Source: Gemmatimonadota bacterium | Lineage (GTDB): Bacteria; Gemmatimonadota; Gemmatimonadetes; Gemmatimonadales; GWC2-71-9 | Direction of reading: 5' to 3' | Assembly: GCA_040388535.1 (NCBI GenBank) | Contig: JAZKBR010000008.1 | Span: forward strand, 1-64,000 | DNA: 64,000 bases | Shown: one piece after another, positions 1 to 8,421 of the stretch | How positions within the stretch are numbered: the first letter of the stretch is position 1 | Layout of the letters: the number at the start of each line of letters is the position of its first letter | Notes under the pieces: model-generated | Database searches by the model: none | What the model was told of the DNA's origin: nothing | What the model saw: only the letters and a program-made list of their open reading frames with translations | Made by a program: the position numbers and the translations under genes

Positions 1-122
1 GATGACAGATGACAGATGACAGATGACAGATGACAGATGACAGATGACAGATGACGAGTCATTGATGGTCATCCAGGGATAGCGATCGCCGATCGATCAT
101 CTGTCATCTGTCATCCGTCATC
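1..122. repeat. Inverted heptamer repeat: (GATGACA)n facing (CATCTGT)n
   Basis: Bases 1-49 are seven perfect copies of GATGACA, followed by one GATGACG. After about 41 bp of unique sequence, bases 98-122 carry CATCTGT, CATCTGT, CATCCGT and CATC, the reverse complement of the same unit. The two arms could fold into a long hairpin upstream of etfB. The left edge is cut by the window, so the array may be longer. Confidence 0.95.
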
Positions 123-156
123 AAATGCACTGATCCACAACTTGTTTGGAGCGTCC

Positions 157-906
157 ATGAAGATCGCCGTCTGCTTACGCCGCGTCCCCGATACGACGAG
201 CAAGATCGTCATCGGCGCCGGTGGGAAGGCCATAGATGAAGCGGGGTTGAAGTTTGTCCCGAATCCGTACGACGAATACGCGCTCGAGGCCGCGATCGCG
301 TTGAAGGACGCCGCCGGTGCGGGGGAGACCGTCGTGGTCGCTTTCGGGCCGGACAATGTCCAGGAGACGCTGCGCACCGCCCTGGCAATGGGCATCGACC
401 GTGCAGTGCACCTGCAGGGCGCCCCATCGGCCGACGGGCTCTCGAATGCCCGCGTCCTGGCTGATCATCTGAAGGATGGCAGCTACGACCTCGTCCTCTT
501 CGGCAAGCTCGCCGTGGATGACTATGGTCAGCAGACCGGCGCGATGGTCGCCGAGCTCCTCGGCCTGCCGTGTGCCACTGCCATCACTGCGCTGGAGGTG
601 GCCGATGGTCGTGCCACCGTTGCTCGCGAAGTCGAGGGCGGAGTCGAGCACGCGGGCTGCTCGCTTCCCGCGGTCTTCACCTGCGACAAGGGACTCAACA
701 CACCGCGCCTGCCGTCGCTCAAGGGAATCATGGCGGCCAAGAAGAAGCCGCTGGACATCGTCCCGGTGACGGCGCCTGCGGGCAAGGTGGAGATCGTCTC
801 TCTCGCACTGCCGGCCGAACGCGCGGCAGGACGCATTGTTGGTGAGGGTGCGGCCGCGGTGCCTGCCCTGATCCAGTTGCTCACGACCGAAGCGAAGGTG
901 CTCTGA
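157..906 (+). CDS. etfB: Electron transfer flavoprotein subunit beta
   Basis: Small subunit of the soluble ETF heterodimer, which collects electrons from acyl-CoA and related dehydrogenases and passes them to ETF:quinone oxidoreductase. The 249-residue product begins MKIAVCLRRVPDT and has the usual ETF-beta length and layout. Recognisable stretches are NPYDEYALEAA and the adenine-nucleotide-binding region LFGKLAVDDYGQQTGAMVA. I chose ATG 157 rather than an ATG five codons upstream because the family starts with MKI and a GGAG lies just before it. The gene overlaps etfA as TGATG, so the two are translationally coupled. Its partner quinone reductase is encoded 7.5 kb downstream. Confidence 0.96.
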   Translation: MKIAVCLRRVPDTTSKIVIGAGGKAIDEAGLKFVPNPYDEYALEAAIALKDAAGAGETVVVAFGPDNVQETLRTALAMGIDRAVHLQGAPSADGLSNARVLADHLKDGSYDLVLFGKLAVDDYGQQTGAMVAELLGLPCATAITALEVADGRATVAREVEGGVEHAGCSLPAVFTCDKGLNTPRLPSLKGIMAAKKKPLDIVPVTAPAGKVEIVSLALPAERAAGRIVGEGAAAVPALIQLLTTEAKVL

Positions 907-1874
907 TGACGGCGATTCTTGCGATTCTCGAGCAGCGGAACGGCGCCCTCCGGAAGGGAAGCGTCGAACTCCTCGCGGCCGCGCGCCGCCTCGCCGATCA
1001 GGCCGGGACCACCGTCGATGCGCTGGTGTGCGGTGCGGGTGATGTCGCCGGCCTCGATGCGCTCGGTGCCGCAGGCGCCGACCGCGTGCTGGTTGCGACC
1101 GCGGCGGATTTCTCGGTGTACTGCCCCGACGGCATCGTGGCCACGGTGGCCGCCGTTGCGCCGCAGTATCGCGCGGTGCTCGTCTCGGCGACAGCGACCG
1201 GGAAAGACCTCGCGCCCCGCCTCGCCGCGCGACTCGGTGGCTGCTGCGGGATGGATGTCACGGCGGTGGATATCGACGGCGCCAACATTCGTGCGGTCCG
1301 ACCCGTCTACGCCGGCAAGGCAATCCAGACCGTGATGTTGAGCGGGACCGTGGTGCTCGCGGTGCGGCCTGGTGCATACGCCGGCGTCAGCGCAGCGAAG
1401 GCCGGAACTCGTGAGCCCGCCAACGTACCGACCTATTTCAAGCGGCTCACCGTGACCGGTATCCGTGCGCCCGAGAAGGCCAGCATCGATGTCGCCGAGG
1501 CACGGGTGATCATCGCCGGTGGCCGCGGGCTTGGCGATCCGAAGCATTTCGCGTTGCTCGAGGAACTCGCCGAGGCGTTTGGTGGCGAGGCGGCCGTCGG
1601 TGCGTCGCGTGCCGTCGTGGATGCCGGGTGGATCGAGCACGGGGCGCAGGTTGGCCAGACCGGCAAGACCGTCGCACCCGAGCTCTATATCGCGGTCGGC
1701 GTCTCCGGCGCGATTCAGCATCTCGCCGGGATGCGCACGAGCAAGGTCATCGTCGCCGTAAACCGCGACAAGGACGCACCGATCTTCAAGGTGGCCGACT
1801 ACGGAATCGTGGGCGACCTCTTCGAGGTGATGCCGGCGCTCACGGCAGCAGTGCGAGCGGCGAAGGCGCACTAG
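906..1874 (+). CDS. etfA: Electron transfer flavoprotein subunit alpha
   Basis: Large, FAD-carrying subunit of ETF (322 residues). The N-terminal half is the ETF alpha/beta-like fold. The C-terminal FAD domain is clear: IIAGGRGLGD, then VGQTGKTVAPELYIAVGVSG, IQHLAGM and the tail NRDKDAPIFKVADYGIVGDL are family signatures for flavin binding. The ATG overlaps the etfB stop. The stop codon is followed after 5 bp by nadB, so etfB-etfA-nadB is probably one transcript. Confidence 0.97.
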   Translation: MTAILAILEQRNGALRKGSVELLAAARRLADQAGTTVDALVCGAGDVAGLDALGAAGADRVLVATAADFSVYCPDGIVATVAAVAPQYRAVLVSATATGKDLAPRLAARLGGCCGMDVTAVDIDGANIRAVRPVYAGKAIQTVMLSGTVVLAVRPGAYAGVSAAKAGTREPANVPTYFKRLTVTGIRAPEKASIDVAEARVIIAGGRGLGDPKHFALLEELAEAFGGEAAVGASRAVVDAGWIEHGAQVGQTGKTVAPELYIAVGVSGAIQHLAGMRTSKVIVAVNRDKDAPIFKVADYGIVGDLFEVMPALTAAVRAAKAH

Positions 1875-1879
1875 CGCCG

Positions 1880-3370
1880 ATGCAACGCCCACTGGTCGTT
1901 GGCACCGGTGTGGCCGGACTCTGGTCGGCGTGGCGCCTCGCGTCCGAGGGCCACCACGTCCTGCTGGTCAGCAAGGAAACCCTCGCCGACTCCAACACGG
2001 CGTGGGCACAGGGGGGGATCGCCGTGGCAATGGATGCCGGCGATTCCCCCGCGTTGCATGCCGCCGATACCATCGCCGCGTCTGATGGCCTGGCCGATCC
2101 AGAGGCCGTCGACGTCCTCACGACCGAAGGCCCCGCGCGCGTACGCGAGTTGCTCGAGCTCGGGGCCGAATTCGATCGTGGCCCCGATGGCACCCTCCGC
2201 TTCGGTCTCGAGGCGGCACACTCGCGTGCCCGCATCATTCACGCGGAGGGCGACCGCACCGGCGCCGCACTGGTATCCGCACTGAGCCGCGTGGTGCGAC
2301 GCGATCCGCGCATCGAATTGCGCGAGCGCACCCGGGTCCGCCGCCTGGTGCTGCGCGATGGCAGGGTGGTCGGCGCGATTCTCGTCGGCGAGGATGGCGA
2401 GGGGACGGCGGTCACTGCGCCCGCCGTGATCCTCGCGACCGGCGGCGTCGGACAGCTCTTCGAAGTCACCACCAATCCGCCGGTGGCGACGGGTGATGGC
2501 TGGTCGCTCGCCCACGCGGTTGGCGCCCGGTTGCAGCACATCGAATTCCTGCAGTTCCATCCCACCGCGCTGCACGTCGCGGGAGTGAATCCTGCGCCAC
2601 TCCTGACTGAGGCGTTGCGTGGCGCGGGGGCGTGGCTGGTCGATGGCGCTGGGCGCCGCTTCGCCTTCGATGCCGATCCGCGAGGCGAGCTTGCGCCGCG
2701 TGACATCGTGGCCCGCGCGGTCGCGGGACGAGCGCTGCGTGGCGATGCGTTCCTCGATGCTCGCCACGTCGATGACGTCGAGGCGCGCTTTCCGGGGGTC
2801 GCGGCGCTGGTGGCGCAACACCACCTTTCCCTCGCGCACGATCTGCTGCCGATTGCCCCCGCAATGCACTATGCCATGGGTGGCATTCAGACCGATCTCG
2901 ATGGCCAGAGTTCGGTGCCAGGGCTGTGGGCCGCAGGCGAATGCGCCCAGACCGGGGTGCACGGCGCCAATCGGCTCGCGTCCAATTCACTGCTCGAAGG
3001 TCTGGTCTTTGCCGATCGTGCCGGGCGACAGGTGGGAGAAAGCATCACCGCGTCACCTCACGCACCGGTTGGTTTCTCTCCCGCGCCGGACGATCACGAC
3101 ACCGGAGCCGACCGCGGACCCGACGCCCAGGCGCTGCTGGTGAAGATGCGCTCGGTGATGACGCACGACGTCGGATTGCTGCGTACTGAACCCGGGCTGG
3201 CCGAGGCCGAACTCGCGCTCGCCGCATTGCTGGCCGCCGTGCCCGAAGGCGCCTGGCACACGGCCGACATGATCCGCCTCGCGGCGCTCATCGCCCGGAC
3301 CGCTCGTGGTCGGCGCGAATCGCGCGGCGGACATCGACGGACCGATTTTCCGAAACCGCGCCCCGAATAG
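1880..3370 (+). CDS. nadB: L-aspartate oxidase (quinolinate pathway, step 1)
   Basis: FAD enzyme that oxidises L-aspartate to iminoaspartate, which NadA condenses with dihydroxyacetone phosphate. The 496-residue protein opens with the dinucleotide-binding motif VGTGVAGL (residues 7-14). It then has NTAWAQGGIAVAM, QFHPTALHVAG and the C-terminal FAD-fold block GANRLASNSLLEGLVF, all diagnostic of NadB within the succinate dehydrogenase flavoprotein superfamily. ATG 1880 lies 5 bp after etfA and gives the expected MQRPLVVGTG start; an open frame runs further upstream but only inside etfA. It converges on the ADOP gene with a 4-bp gap. Its pathway partners nadA and nadC lie beyond the inserted PadR/ADOP pair. 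Confidence 0.95.
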   Translation: MQRPLVVGTGVAGLWSAWRLASEGHHVLLVSKETLADSNTAWAQGGIAVAMDAGDSPALHAADTIAASDGLADPEAVDVLTTEGPARVRELLELGAEFDRGPDGTLRFGLEAAHSRARIIHAEGDRTGAALVSALSRVVRRDPRIELRERTRVRRLVLRDGRVVGAILVGEDGEGTAVTAPAVILATGGVGQLFEVTTNPPVATGDGWSLAHAVGARLQHIEFLQFHPTALHVAGVNPAPLLTEALRGAGAWLVDGAGRRFAFDADPRGELAPRDIVARAVAGRALRGDAFLDARHVDDVEARFPGVAALVAQHHLSLAHDLLPIAPAMHYAMGGIQTDLDGQSSVPGLWAAGECAQTGVHGANRLASNSLLEGLVFADRAGRQVGESITASPHAPVGFSPAPDDHDTGADRGPDAQALLVKMRSVMTHDVGLLRTEPGLAEAELALAALLAAVPEGAWHTADMIRLAALIARTARGRRESRGGHRRTDFPKPRPE

Positions 3371-3374
3371 CGAC

Positions 3375-5966
3375 TTACTCGCGCAAGACTTCGACCGGAT
3401 TGGTCCGGGTGGCCCGATGCGCCGGCGCCCAGGATGCCAGGATCGCGATCAGGAGGAGGATCGTCGCCACACCGGCAAACGAGAGTGGATCGAAGGTCGG
3501 TATCCCGAACACCAGCCCGCGCATCAGCCGGGTGAGCACGAAGGCGGCCGGCAAGCCGATACCCACACCGAGCAGCGCGTAGCGCAGTCCTTCACGAACC
3601 ACCAGGCGGCGAATGGAATCGATGCTGCCCCCTAACGCGAGCCGGATGCCGATCTCCTTCCGGCGCTGGCGCACGCCGTACGCCACGACGCCATAGATCC
3701 CGACCCCGCTCAGCAGCAGTCCCAGCGTCGCAAAGACGCCCATCAGCGCCAGGACCATCCGCGGTCGCTGCAGGGACGCCGCGTACACATCGTCCATCGT
3801 GCGAATGTCGGAGATGGGAATGTCCCGGTTGATCTCGGCGATTCGCTGACGAATTGCCGGCGCAACGACGACCGGACTCACCGACGTGCGGACGATCAGC
3901 GCAGAGGCCCCGACCGGGCGCTGCCACATCGTGGCGTAGACCTCGGGAGTCGGCTGGACGTTCAGCGAGTCGTGGCGCACGTTGCCCACGACAGCGACGA
4001 TGGTCGCAATCTGATCGCGGGTTGCGTTGCCGGCGGCGACCCGCTTCCCGATCGGACTCTCACCCGGGAAGAGTCGCTCGGCGAACGCCGCATTCACCGC
4101 AATGACGCGCGGGGCGTTGGCGCCGTCGGCATCGCTGAAGGGCCGTCCGGCGATCAGGGGAATCCCGGCCACCCGGAAATATTCTGGCGACACTGATTGC
4201 CAGCCTGCGCGGGGAAGCGGGCTTCCGGCAGGCAGGTCGCGTCCTTCCACGCGAATATCGGCCATCCAGTTCCGGCCGCTCATCGGAAGGTGCAACACGG
4301 TGGCCGCCGCGGTCACGCCCGGCACGTTGGCGACCTGCTGCAGGATGGTGCGCCACAGCGTCGCACGGCCGCTGTCGGGCAGGTTGGGTGGCAACAGTTG
4401 CATGGTCAGCAGATGTTCGGAGCGGAGCCCGCGATCCACTTGCCGCAGCGACAACATCGTGCGGATCATCAGCGCGGCGCCGATGGTCAGCACAAGTGCT
4501 AGAGCGATTTCACACGCCACGAGCACTCCGCGCGCCTGCCGCCCGCCATGGGCGATGGAGCGGCCCTTCCGGAGCGAACTGCCGAGCGCATGAGACCGGG
4601 TCTGCCGGACGGCAGCCACGGTGCAGACGACACCCACGGCCGCGACGAGGAGGGCGACGGTACCCAGGACCCAGCCGTCGATAGCGATCTCCGATTGACG
4701 CGGCAGGGAAGGCGGCAGGATCAGCCGCAGCAGCGACAGCCCGGCGCTGGCGAGCGCGAGTCCTGCGAGCCCGCCTGCGGCACTCAGCAGCAGCGCCTCC
4801 ATCATCAGCAGGCCGGCCACCTGCCGAGTCGTCGCGCCGAGCGAGGCCCGGACGGCCATCTCCTGATTGCGCTCGAGGGTGCGGACGATCAGCAGATTGG
4901 CGACGTTGATCACAGCGAGCAGGAGCAATGAGCCGACGGCGCCGAGGAGGACGACAAGGGTGAGCCGGGCATCACCCACGAGGCTCTCCTGGAGTGATGA
5001 CACCGCCGCGTCACGTGCCCAGGTGTTGTTGCGCTTGAAGTCCTGTTGCATCTGCCTGGCGAGGCCCCCAAGCTCGGCGCTCGCGCTCGCCGGGGTGACG
5101 CCATCGCGCAATCGTCCGAGGCCCAGCGTCGTTGAGTACTCCCACGACATCGCGTTCGGGTCCATGGTCATTGGCACCCAGAGATCGGTCCCGCTGTCGA
5201 TCAAACCGAAACTGCCAGGCATGATCGCAACGACGCTGTACCGGGTGCCGTCGAGTTGAATTCCGCGTCCGATGATCGCCGGATCGCCACCAAATGCTTC
5301 GCGCCACAGCCGCTCGGTGAGCACGGCACGCTGCTCAGCGCCGACTGCCTCAGCATCGAGGCCGAAGGTCCTCCCCAGAAGCGGCGGCACGCCAAGCATC
5401 GGGAAGAAATTGCCTGACACCTTCGCGGCGTTGAGCAGACGCGGCGTCTCGATGCCGGTGAGCGGCATCAGCCAGCCGGGGGAGAAGCTGGCGACTTCCC
5501 GATAACTCTGTGACCGCACCCGAAGCGCTTCAACTTCACGATTGGCAAGCGTGTGACCAGGCCAGATCGCGACCAATCGCCCGGGATCGGCGTAGGGAAG
5601 GGGTCGGAGCAGCAGCGCATTGAAGACGGCGAGCACGGTCGCACTCGCCCCGAGGCCCAGCGCGAGACTCAGGACGGCGGTGAAGGTGAACGAGGGCCGC
5701 CGACGCAACGAACGCGCGGCGAATCGAAGGTTCTTCCATCCCTGCTCGAGCATCGGGATCGCGGCGCTGCTCCGGGCGTCCTCCTTGAGCAACGCGAAGT
5801 TCCCGAAGCCCCGTCGCGCGGCTGCATCGGCATCGTCGGGCGACATGCCACGCGCCCGGTTCCGATCCGCTTCTCGCGCCAGATGACCCTGGAGTTCTTC
5901 CTCCAGCTCCTGGTCGAAACGGCGGGGCCGCAAGAGGGCACGCAGGCGATACAAGAGGCGTGACAT
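3375..5966 (-). CDS. ADOP-type duplicated ABC permease (MacB/FtsX-like)
   Basis: Large inner-membrane protein (863 residues) of the acidobacterial duplicated orphan permease family. The soluble N-terminus, with RLRALLRPRRFDQELEEEL and RRGFGN, is the typical ADOP prefix. A first MacB-type periplasmic domain follows TM1 (about residues 95-117), then a three-helix FtsX block, then a second periplasmic domain and a final FtsX block, whose Q-R-R-K-E-I-G-I-R-L-A coupling motif lies near residue 785. There is no ATPase gene alongside, as is usual for ADOPs. It follows the PadR gene after 10 bp with GAGG as ribosome site. Substrate unknown; a role in efflux or envelope export is family-based inference. 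Confidence 0.93.
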   Translation of the reverse strand: MSRLLYRLRALLRPRRFDQELEEELQGHLAREADRNRARGMSPDDADAAARRGFGNFALLKEDARSSAAIPMLEQGWKNLRFAARSLRRRPSFTFTAVLSLALGLGASATVLAVFNALLLRPLPYADPGRLVAIWPGHTLANREVEALRVRSQSYREVASFSPGWLMPLTGIETPRLLNAAKVSGNFFPMLGVPPLLGRTFGLDAEAVGAEQRAVLTERLWREAFGGDPAIIGRGIQLDGTRYSVVAIMPGSFGLIDSGTDLWVPMTMDPNAMSWEYSTTLGLGRLRDGVTPASASAELGGLARQMQQDFKRNNTWARDAAVSSLQESLVGDARLTLVVLLGAVGSLLLLAVINVANLLIVRTLERNQEMAVRASLGATTRQVAGLLMMEALLLSAAGGLAGLALASAGLSLLRLILPPSLPRQSEIAIDGWVLGTVALLVAAVGVVCTVAAVRQTRSHALGSSLRKGRSIAHGGRQARGVLVACEIALALVLTIGAALMIRTMLSLRQVDRGLRSEHLLTMQLLPPNLPDSGRATLWRTILQQVANVPGVTAAATVLHLPMSGRNWMADIRVEGRDLPAGSPLPRAGWQSVSPEYFRVAGIPLIAGRPFSDADGANAPRVIAVNAAFAERLFPGESPIGKRVAAGNATRDQIATIVAVVGNVRHDSLNVQPTPEVYATMWQRPVGASALIVRTSVSPVVVAPAIRQRIAEINRDIPISDIRTMDDVYAASLQRPRMVLALMGVFATLGLLLSGVGIYGVVAYGVRQRRKEIGIRLALGGSIDSIRRLVVREGLRYALLGVGIGLPAAFVLTRLMRGLVFGIPTFDPLSFAGVATILLLIAILASWAPAHRATRTNPVEVLRE

Positions 5967-5976
5967 CGTAGCGTCC

Positions 5977-6309
5977 TCAGTCCGAGTGAAGGATATGTTC
6001 GAGGGCGGTGCTGAAGCGTTCCCACGCGGCCCGTTCTACCGCGAGCTGCCGATGACCGGCGCGGGTAAGCTGGTAGAAGCGTGCTCGTCGGTTGTTTTCC
6101 GAAGGGCCCCACTCCGCGGTGACCCAGCCTTGGCTCTCCAGTCGCCGGAGCGCCGGATACACGGAGCCGTAGTTCACATCCAGGGCCCCGCGAGAGGTCG
6201 CCTGAATCGCCTGGGTGACGTCCCAGCCGTTGGCGGGACCGGCCCGCAGCAATCTCAGGATGATCAGGTCGAGCGTCCCTTGCAACAGATCAGTCTTCGG
6301 GGTTGGCAT
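5977..6309 (-). CDS. PadR-family transcriptional regulator
   Basis: Winged-helix repressor of 110 residues with the PadR core: LLQGTLDLIILRLL, the recognition region GSVYPALRRLESQGWV and the wing/dimer stretch RRARFYQLTRAGHRQL. It is followed directly by the ADOP permease, a standard pairing, and presumably represses that operon. ATG 6309 is preferred to a GTG two codons earlier because a GGAG sits 7 nt upstream of it. The small-molecule signal cannot be read from sequence. Confidence 0.93.
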   Translation of the reverse strand: MPTPKTDLLQGTLDLIILRLLRAGPANGWDVTQAIQATSRGALDVNYGSVYPALRRLESQGWVTAEWGPSENNRRARFYQLTRAGHRQLAVERAAWERFSTALEHILHSD

Positions 6310-6315
6310 CGCCAC

Positions 6316-6441
6316 TCCAGGCTCTGGCGTTCCCTGTAATATCCAATAGGAAGAATGTACGCGGGCTCAATAGCTTTTGTGTCAGCCCGGGGCGATCGTA
6401 GCCCCCCGGACCCCGAAGGCGACCTTTCAGGAGAGAACATC
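6316..6441. promoter_or_regulatory. Divergent promoter region, PadR/ADOP versus nadA
   Basis: The 126 bp between two divergent genes hold an AT-rich island around 6330-6380, which contrasts with the very GC-rich surroundings and must serve the minus-strand PadR gene. A C/G-rich stretch near 6390-6425 precedes the nadA ribosome site AGGAGAG (6429-6435). No operator can be named with confidence. Confidence 0.45.
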
Positions 6442-7437
6442 GTGAGGCTCCAGCTGCCCGTCGTCGATCCACCGCTGGTCGACGCCGACGAGATTGCCAC
6501 TTTGCAGACCGAGATTCGTACCCTGGCCGCGGTGCATCGCGCCGTGATTCTGGCGCACAACTATCAGCGCCCCGAAGTGCAGGATGTCGCCGACTTCGTG
6601 GGAGACTCGCTCGGGCTGTCGCGCAAGGCCGCTGCGGCCGAGGGCGACGTCATTGTCTTCTGCGGCGTGCATTTCATGGCCGAGACGGCAAAGATCCTTG
6701 CGCCGACGAAACGGGTGCTCCTCCCCAATCTCGCGGCAGGCTGTTCGCTCGCTGACACCATCACCGCAGACGAGGTGCGCGGCTGGCGCAAGCAGTTCCC
6801 CGACTATATCGCGGTGGGGTACGTCAATACCACGGCCGAGGTGAAGGCCGAACTCGACTACTGCTGCACCAGCGGCAACGTGCTCGACGTGATCGACGCG
6901 ATCCCCGAGGATCGGGGCATCCTTTTCCTTCCCGACATGTTCCTCGGCGCGCACGTCCGCCGGATGCGGCCGAACCGCCGGGTCGAGGTCTGGATGGGGG
7001 AGTGCCACGTACACGCGGGGATCGACGTCGACACCCTGCAAGCCACGCGCGCGGCGCATCCTGGAGCGGAAGTGCTGGTGCACCCCGAATGCGGCTGCGC
7101 GTCACGACTGCTCTACCGAATGGCCGATGGCGACCTGGCGAGCGACGGCATTCACATCGCATCGACGGAAGGGATGATCAACCTGACCCGGAAACTCGAA
7201 GCCGATACCTTCATCGTCGCGACCGAGACCGGCATCATTCACCGGATGCAGCAGGCCGCGCCCACCAAGCGTTTCGTCGCCGCCGACGAGCGGGCGGTCT
7301 GCGCTTACATGAAGACGATCACGCTTCGTGACGTGCGAGATGCGTTGTTGCTGGGGCAGTTCGAGATCGAGGTGCCCGAGGCGATCCGCGAGCGGGCCCG
7401 CGGCGCGATCGATCGCATGGTCGAACTGGGCGCCTGA
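6442..7437 (+). CDS. nadA: Quinolinate synthase
   Basis: 4Fe-4S enzyme that condenses iminoaspartate with dihydroxyacetone phosphate to quinolinate. The 331-residue product has the three cluster cysteines in their family contexts: LAAGCSLAD, DYCCTSGN and HPECGCAS. It also has the substrate motif LAHNYQRPEVQDVADF and the late TETGIIHRM block. The start is set at GTG 6442 because AGGAGAG lies 7 nt upstream and the 29 extra residues of the longer frame look unlike NadA. nadC begins at the very next base after the stop, so the two are co-translated. Confidence 0.96.
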   Translation: MRLQLPVVDPPLVDADEIATLQTEIRTLAAVHRAVILAHNYQRPEVQDVADFVGDSLGLSRKAAAAEGDVIVFCGVHFMAETAKILAPTKRVLLPNLAAGCSLADTITADEVRGWRKQFPDYIAVGYVNTTAEVKAELDYCCTSGNVLDVIDAIPEDRGILFLPDMFLGAHVRRMRPNRRVEVWMGECHVHAGIDVDTLQATRAAHPGAEVLVHPECGCASRLLYRMADGDLASDGIHIASTEGMINLTRKLEADTFIVATETGIIHRMQQAAPTKRFVAADERAVCAYMKTITLRDVRDALLLGQFEIEVPEAIRERARGAIDRMVELGA

Positions 7438-8292
7438 ATGCTCACTCCAGACCTGATTGCGGCCGACGCGTTACGCGTGGCGCGCGTGGCCCTTGCCGAA
7501 GATGGCGATCGTGACATTACCTCCGAGGTGACCGTCGCGGCGGAGCAGACCGGACACGCCGAAATCGAAGCAAGAGAGAGCTGCATCCTTGCCGGTCGCG
7601 TCTATGCCGATGCCGTCGCCGCGATGTGTGGCCTTCCCGCCCCCGGCTGGCTCTTCACCGACGGCGCCGACGTGGCGGCCGGGCGCGTGATCGGGACAAT
7701 CGACGGCGGTCTCCGGGGTATCCTGCGGGCCGAGCGATCGGTGCTCAACCTGCTGCAGCGTGCAACCGGCATCGCCACGATGACGCGCCGGTACGTCGAG
7801 GCGGTGGCCGGCACCGGTTGCCGGGTACTGCACACCCGCAAGACGACGCCCGGTCTGCGCATCTTCGAGGTCCACGCCGTGCTGCTGGGCGGCGGCGCAC
7901 TCCACCGGCTCGATCTCGCCAGCACCCTGATGGTGAAGGACAACCACTGGCAGTCACTCGCGCGCAATGGCTGCCGCCTCGCCGATGCCCTGGCCGAAGC
8001 GAGGAGTCGGGGTGTCGTGTCGCTCCAGGTCGAAGTGGAATCCCTCGCGCAGCTCGACGAGGCCTGCGCCGCCGGTGCGACCCGCCTCCTCATCGATAAC
8101 CAGACCCCCGCGACGGTCGCGGAGTGGGCCGATCGCGCGCGCGCCCACGCGCCCGGCATCGAAATCGAAGCGACCGGCGGCATCACGCTCACCACCATCC
8201 GGAGCTTCGCCGAGGCTGGGGCGAATTTCGTGAGCACGGGGGCGTTGACGCATTCGGTGAGGAGCATCGACCTTGGCGTGGAAGTGCGATGA
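7438..8292 (+). CDS. nadC: Nicotinate-nucleotide pyrophosphorylase (carboxylating)
   Basis: Converts quinolinate and PRPP to nicotinic acid mononucleotide, the third step of de novo NAD synthesis. Of 284 residues, key family motifs are AERSVLNLLQRATGIAT, HTRKTTPGLR (quinolinate/PRPP-binding Lys and Arg), MVKDNH and the C-terminal phosphate-binding EATGGI and VSTGALTHS. The ATG abuts the nadA stop. The TGA stop lies inside the first unit of a heptamer repeat array that continues into the spacer. Confidence 0.96.
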   Translation: MLTPDLIAADALRVARVALAEDGDRDITSEVTVAAEQTGHAEIEARESCILAGRVYADAVAAMCGLPAPGWLFTDGADVAAGRVIGTIDGGLRGILRAERSVLNLLQRATGIATMTRRYVEAVAGTGCRVLHTRKTTPGLRIFEVHAVLLGGGALHRLDLASTLMVKDNHWQSLARNGCRLADALAEARSRGVVSLQVEVESLAQLDEACAAGATRLLIDNQTPATVAEWADRARAHAPGIEIEATGGITLTTIRSFAEAGANFVSTGALTHSVRSIDLGVEVR

Positions 8293-8333
8293 TGGATGAT
8301 TGATGACGGATGACGGATGATGGGTGATGGGGG
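8288..8333. repeat. GATGATG-type heptamer array at the nadC stop
   Basis: Six consecutive 7-bp units (GATGATG, GATGATT, GATGACG, GATGACG, GATGATG, GGTGATG) followed by GGGG. The nadC stop codon TGA (8290-8292) is part of the first unit. No inverted arm follows here. Confidence 0.9.
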
Positions 8334-8363
8334 ATTGAGAATCCTCCGCAAGCAAAGGTTCCG

Positions 8364-8413
8364 CCTTTATCCCAGCGTTCCTCGCCTATATTTGAGGTCA
8401 ACCTATCCCGGAG
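8364..8413 (+). promoter_or_regulatory. Possible promoter and RBS of ETF:quinone oxidoreductase
   Basis: An AT-rich TATATT (8387-8392) stands out in GC-rich DNA and could be a -10 element, with CTTTAT 17 bp upstream as a poor -35. The ribosome site GGAG (8410-8413) lies 8 nt before the GTG start at 8422, which supports that start over the ATG at 8317 located in the repeat. Confidence 0.4.
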
Positions 8414-8421
8414 ACCCGTTC

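Noticed and set aside
1-56. CRISPR-like direct repeats
   Set aside because: The units are 7 bp and contiguous, with no spacers and no cas genes nearby.
528-1892. Antisense open frame of 454 codons over etfB/etfA
   Set aside because: No recognisable domain, and the sense frames are certain.
8317-8421. ATG 8317 as start of ETF:quinone oxidoreductase
   Set aside because: It lies in the heptamer repeat and adds 35 residues unlike the family; GTG 8422 has an SD at the right distance.
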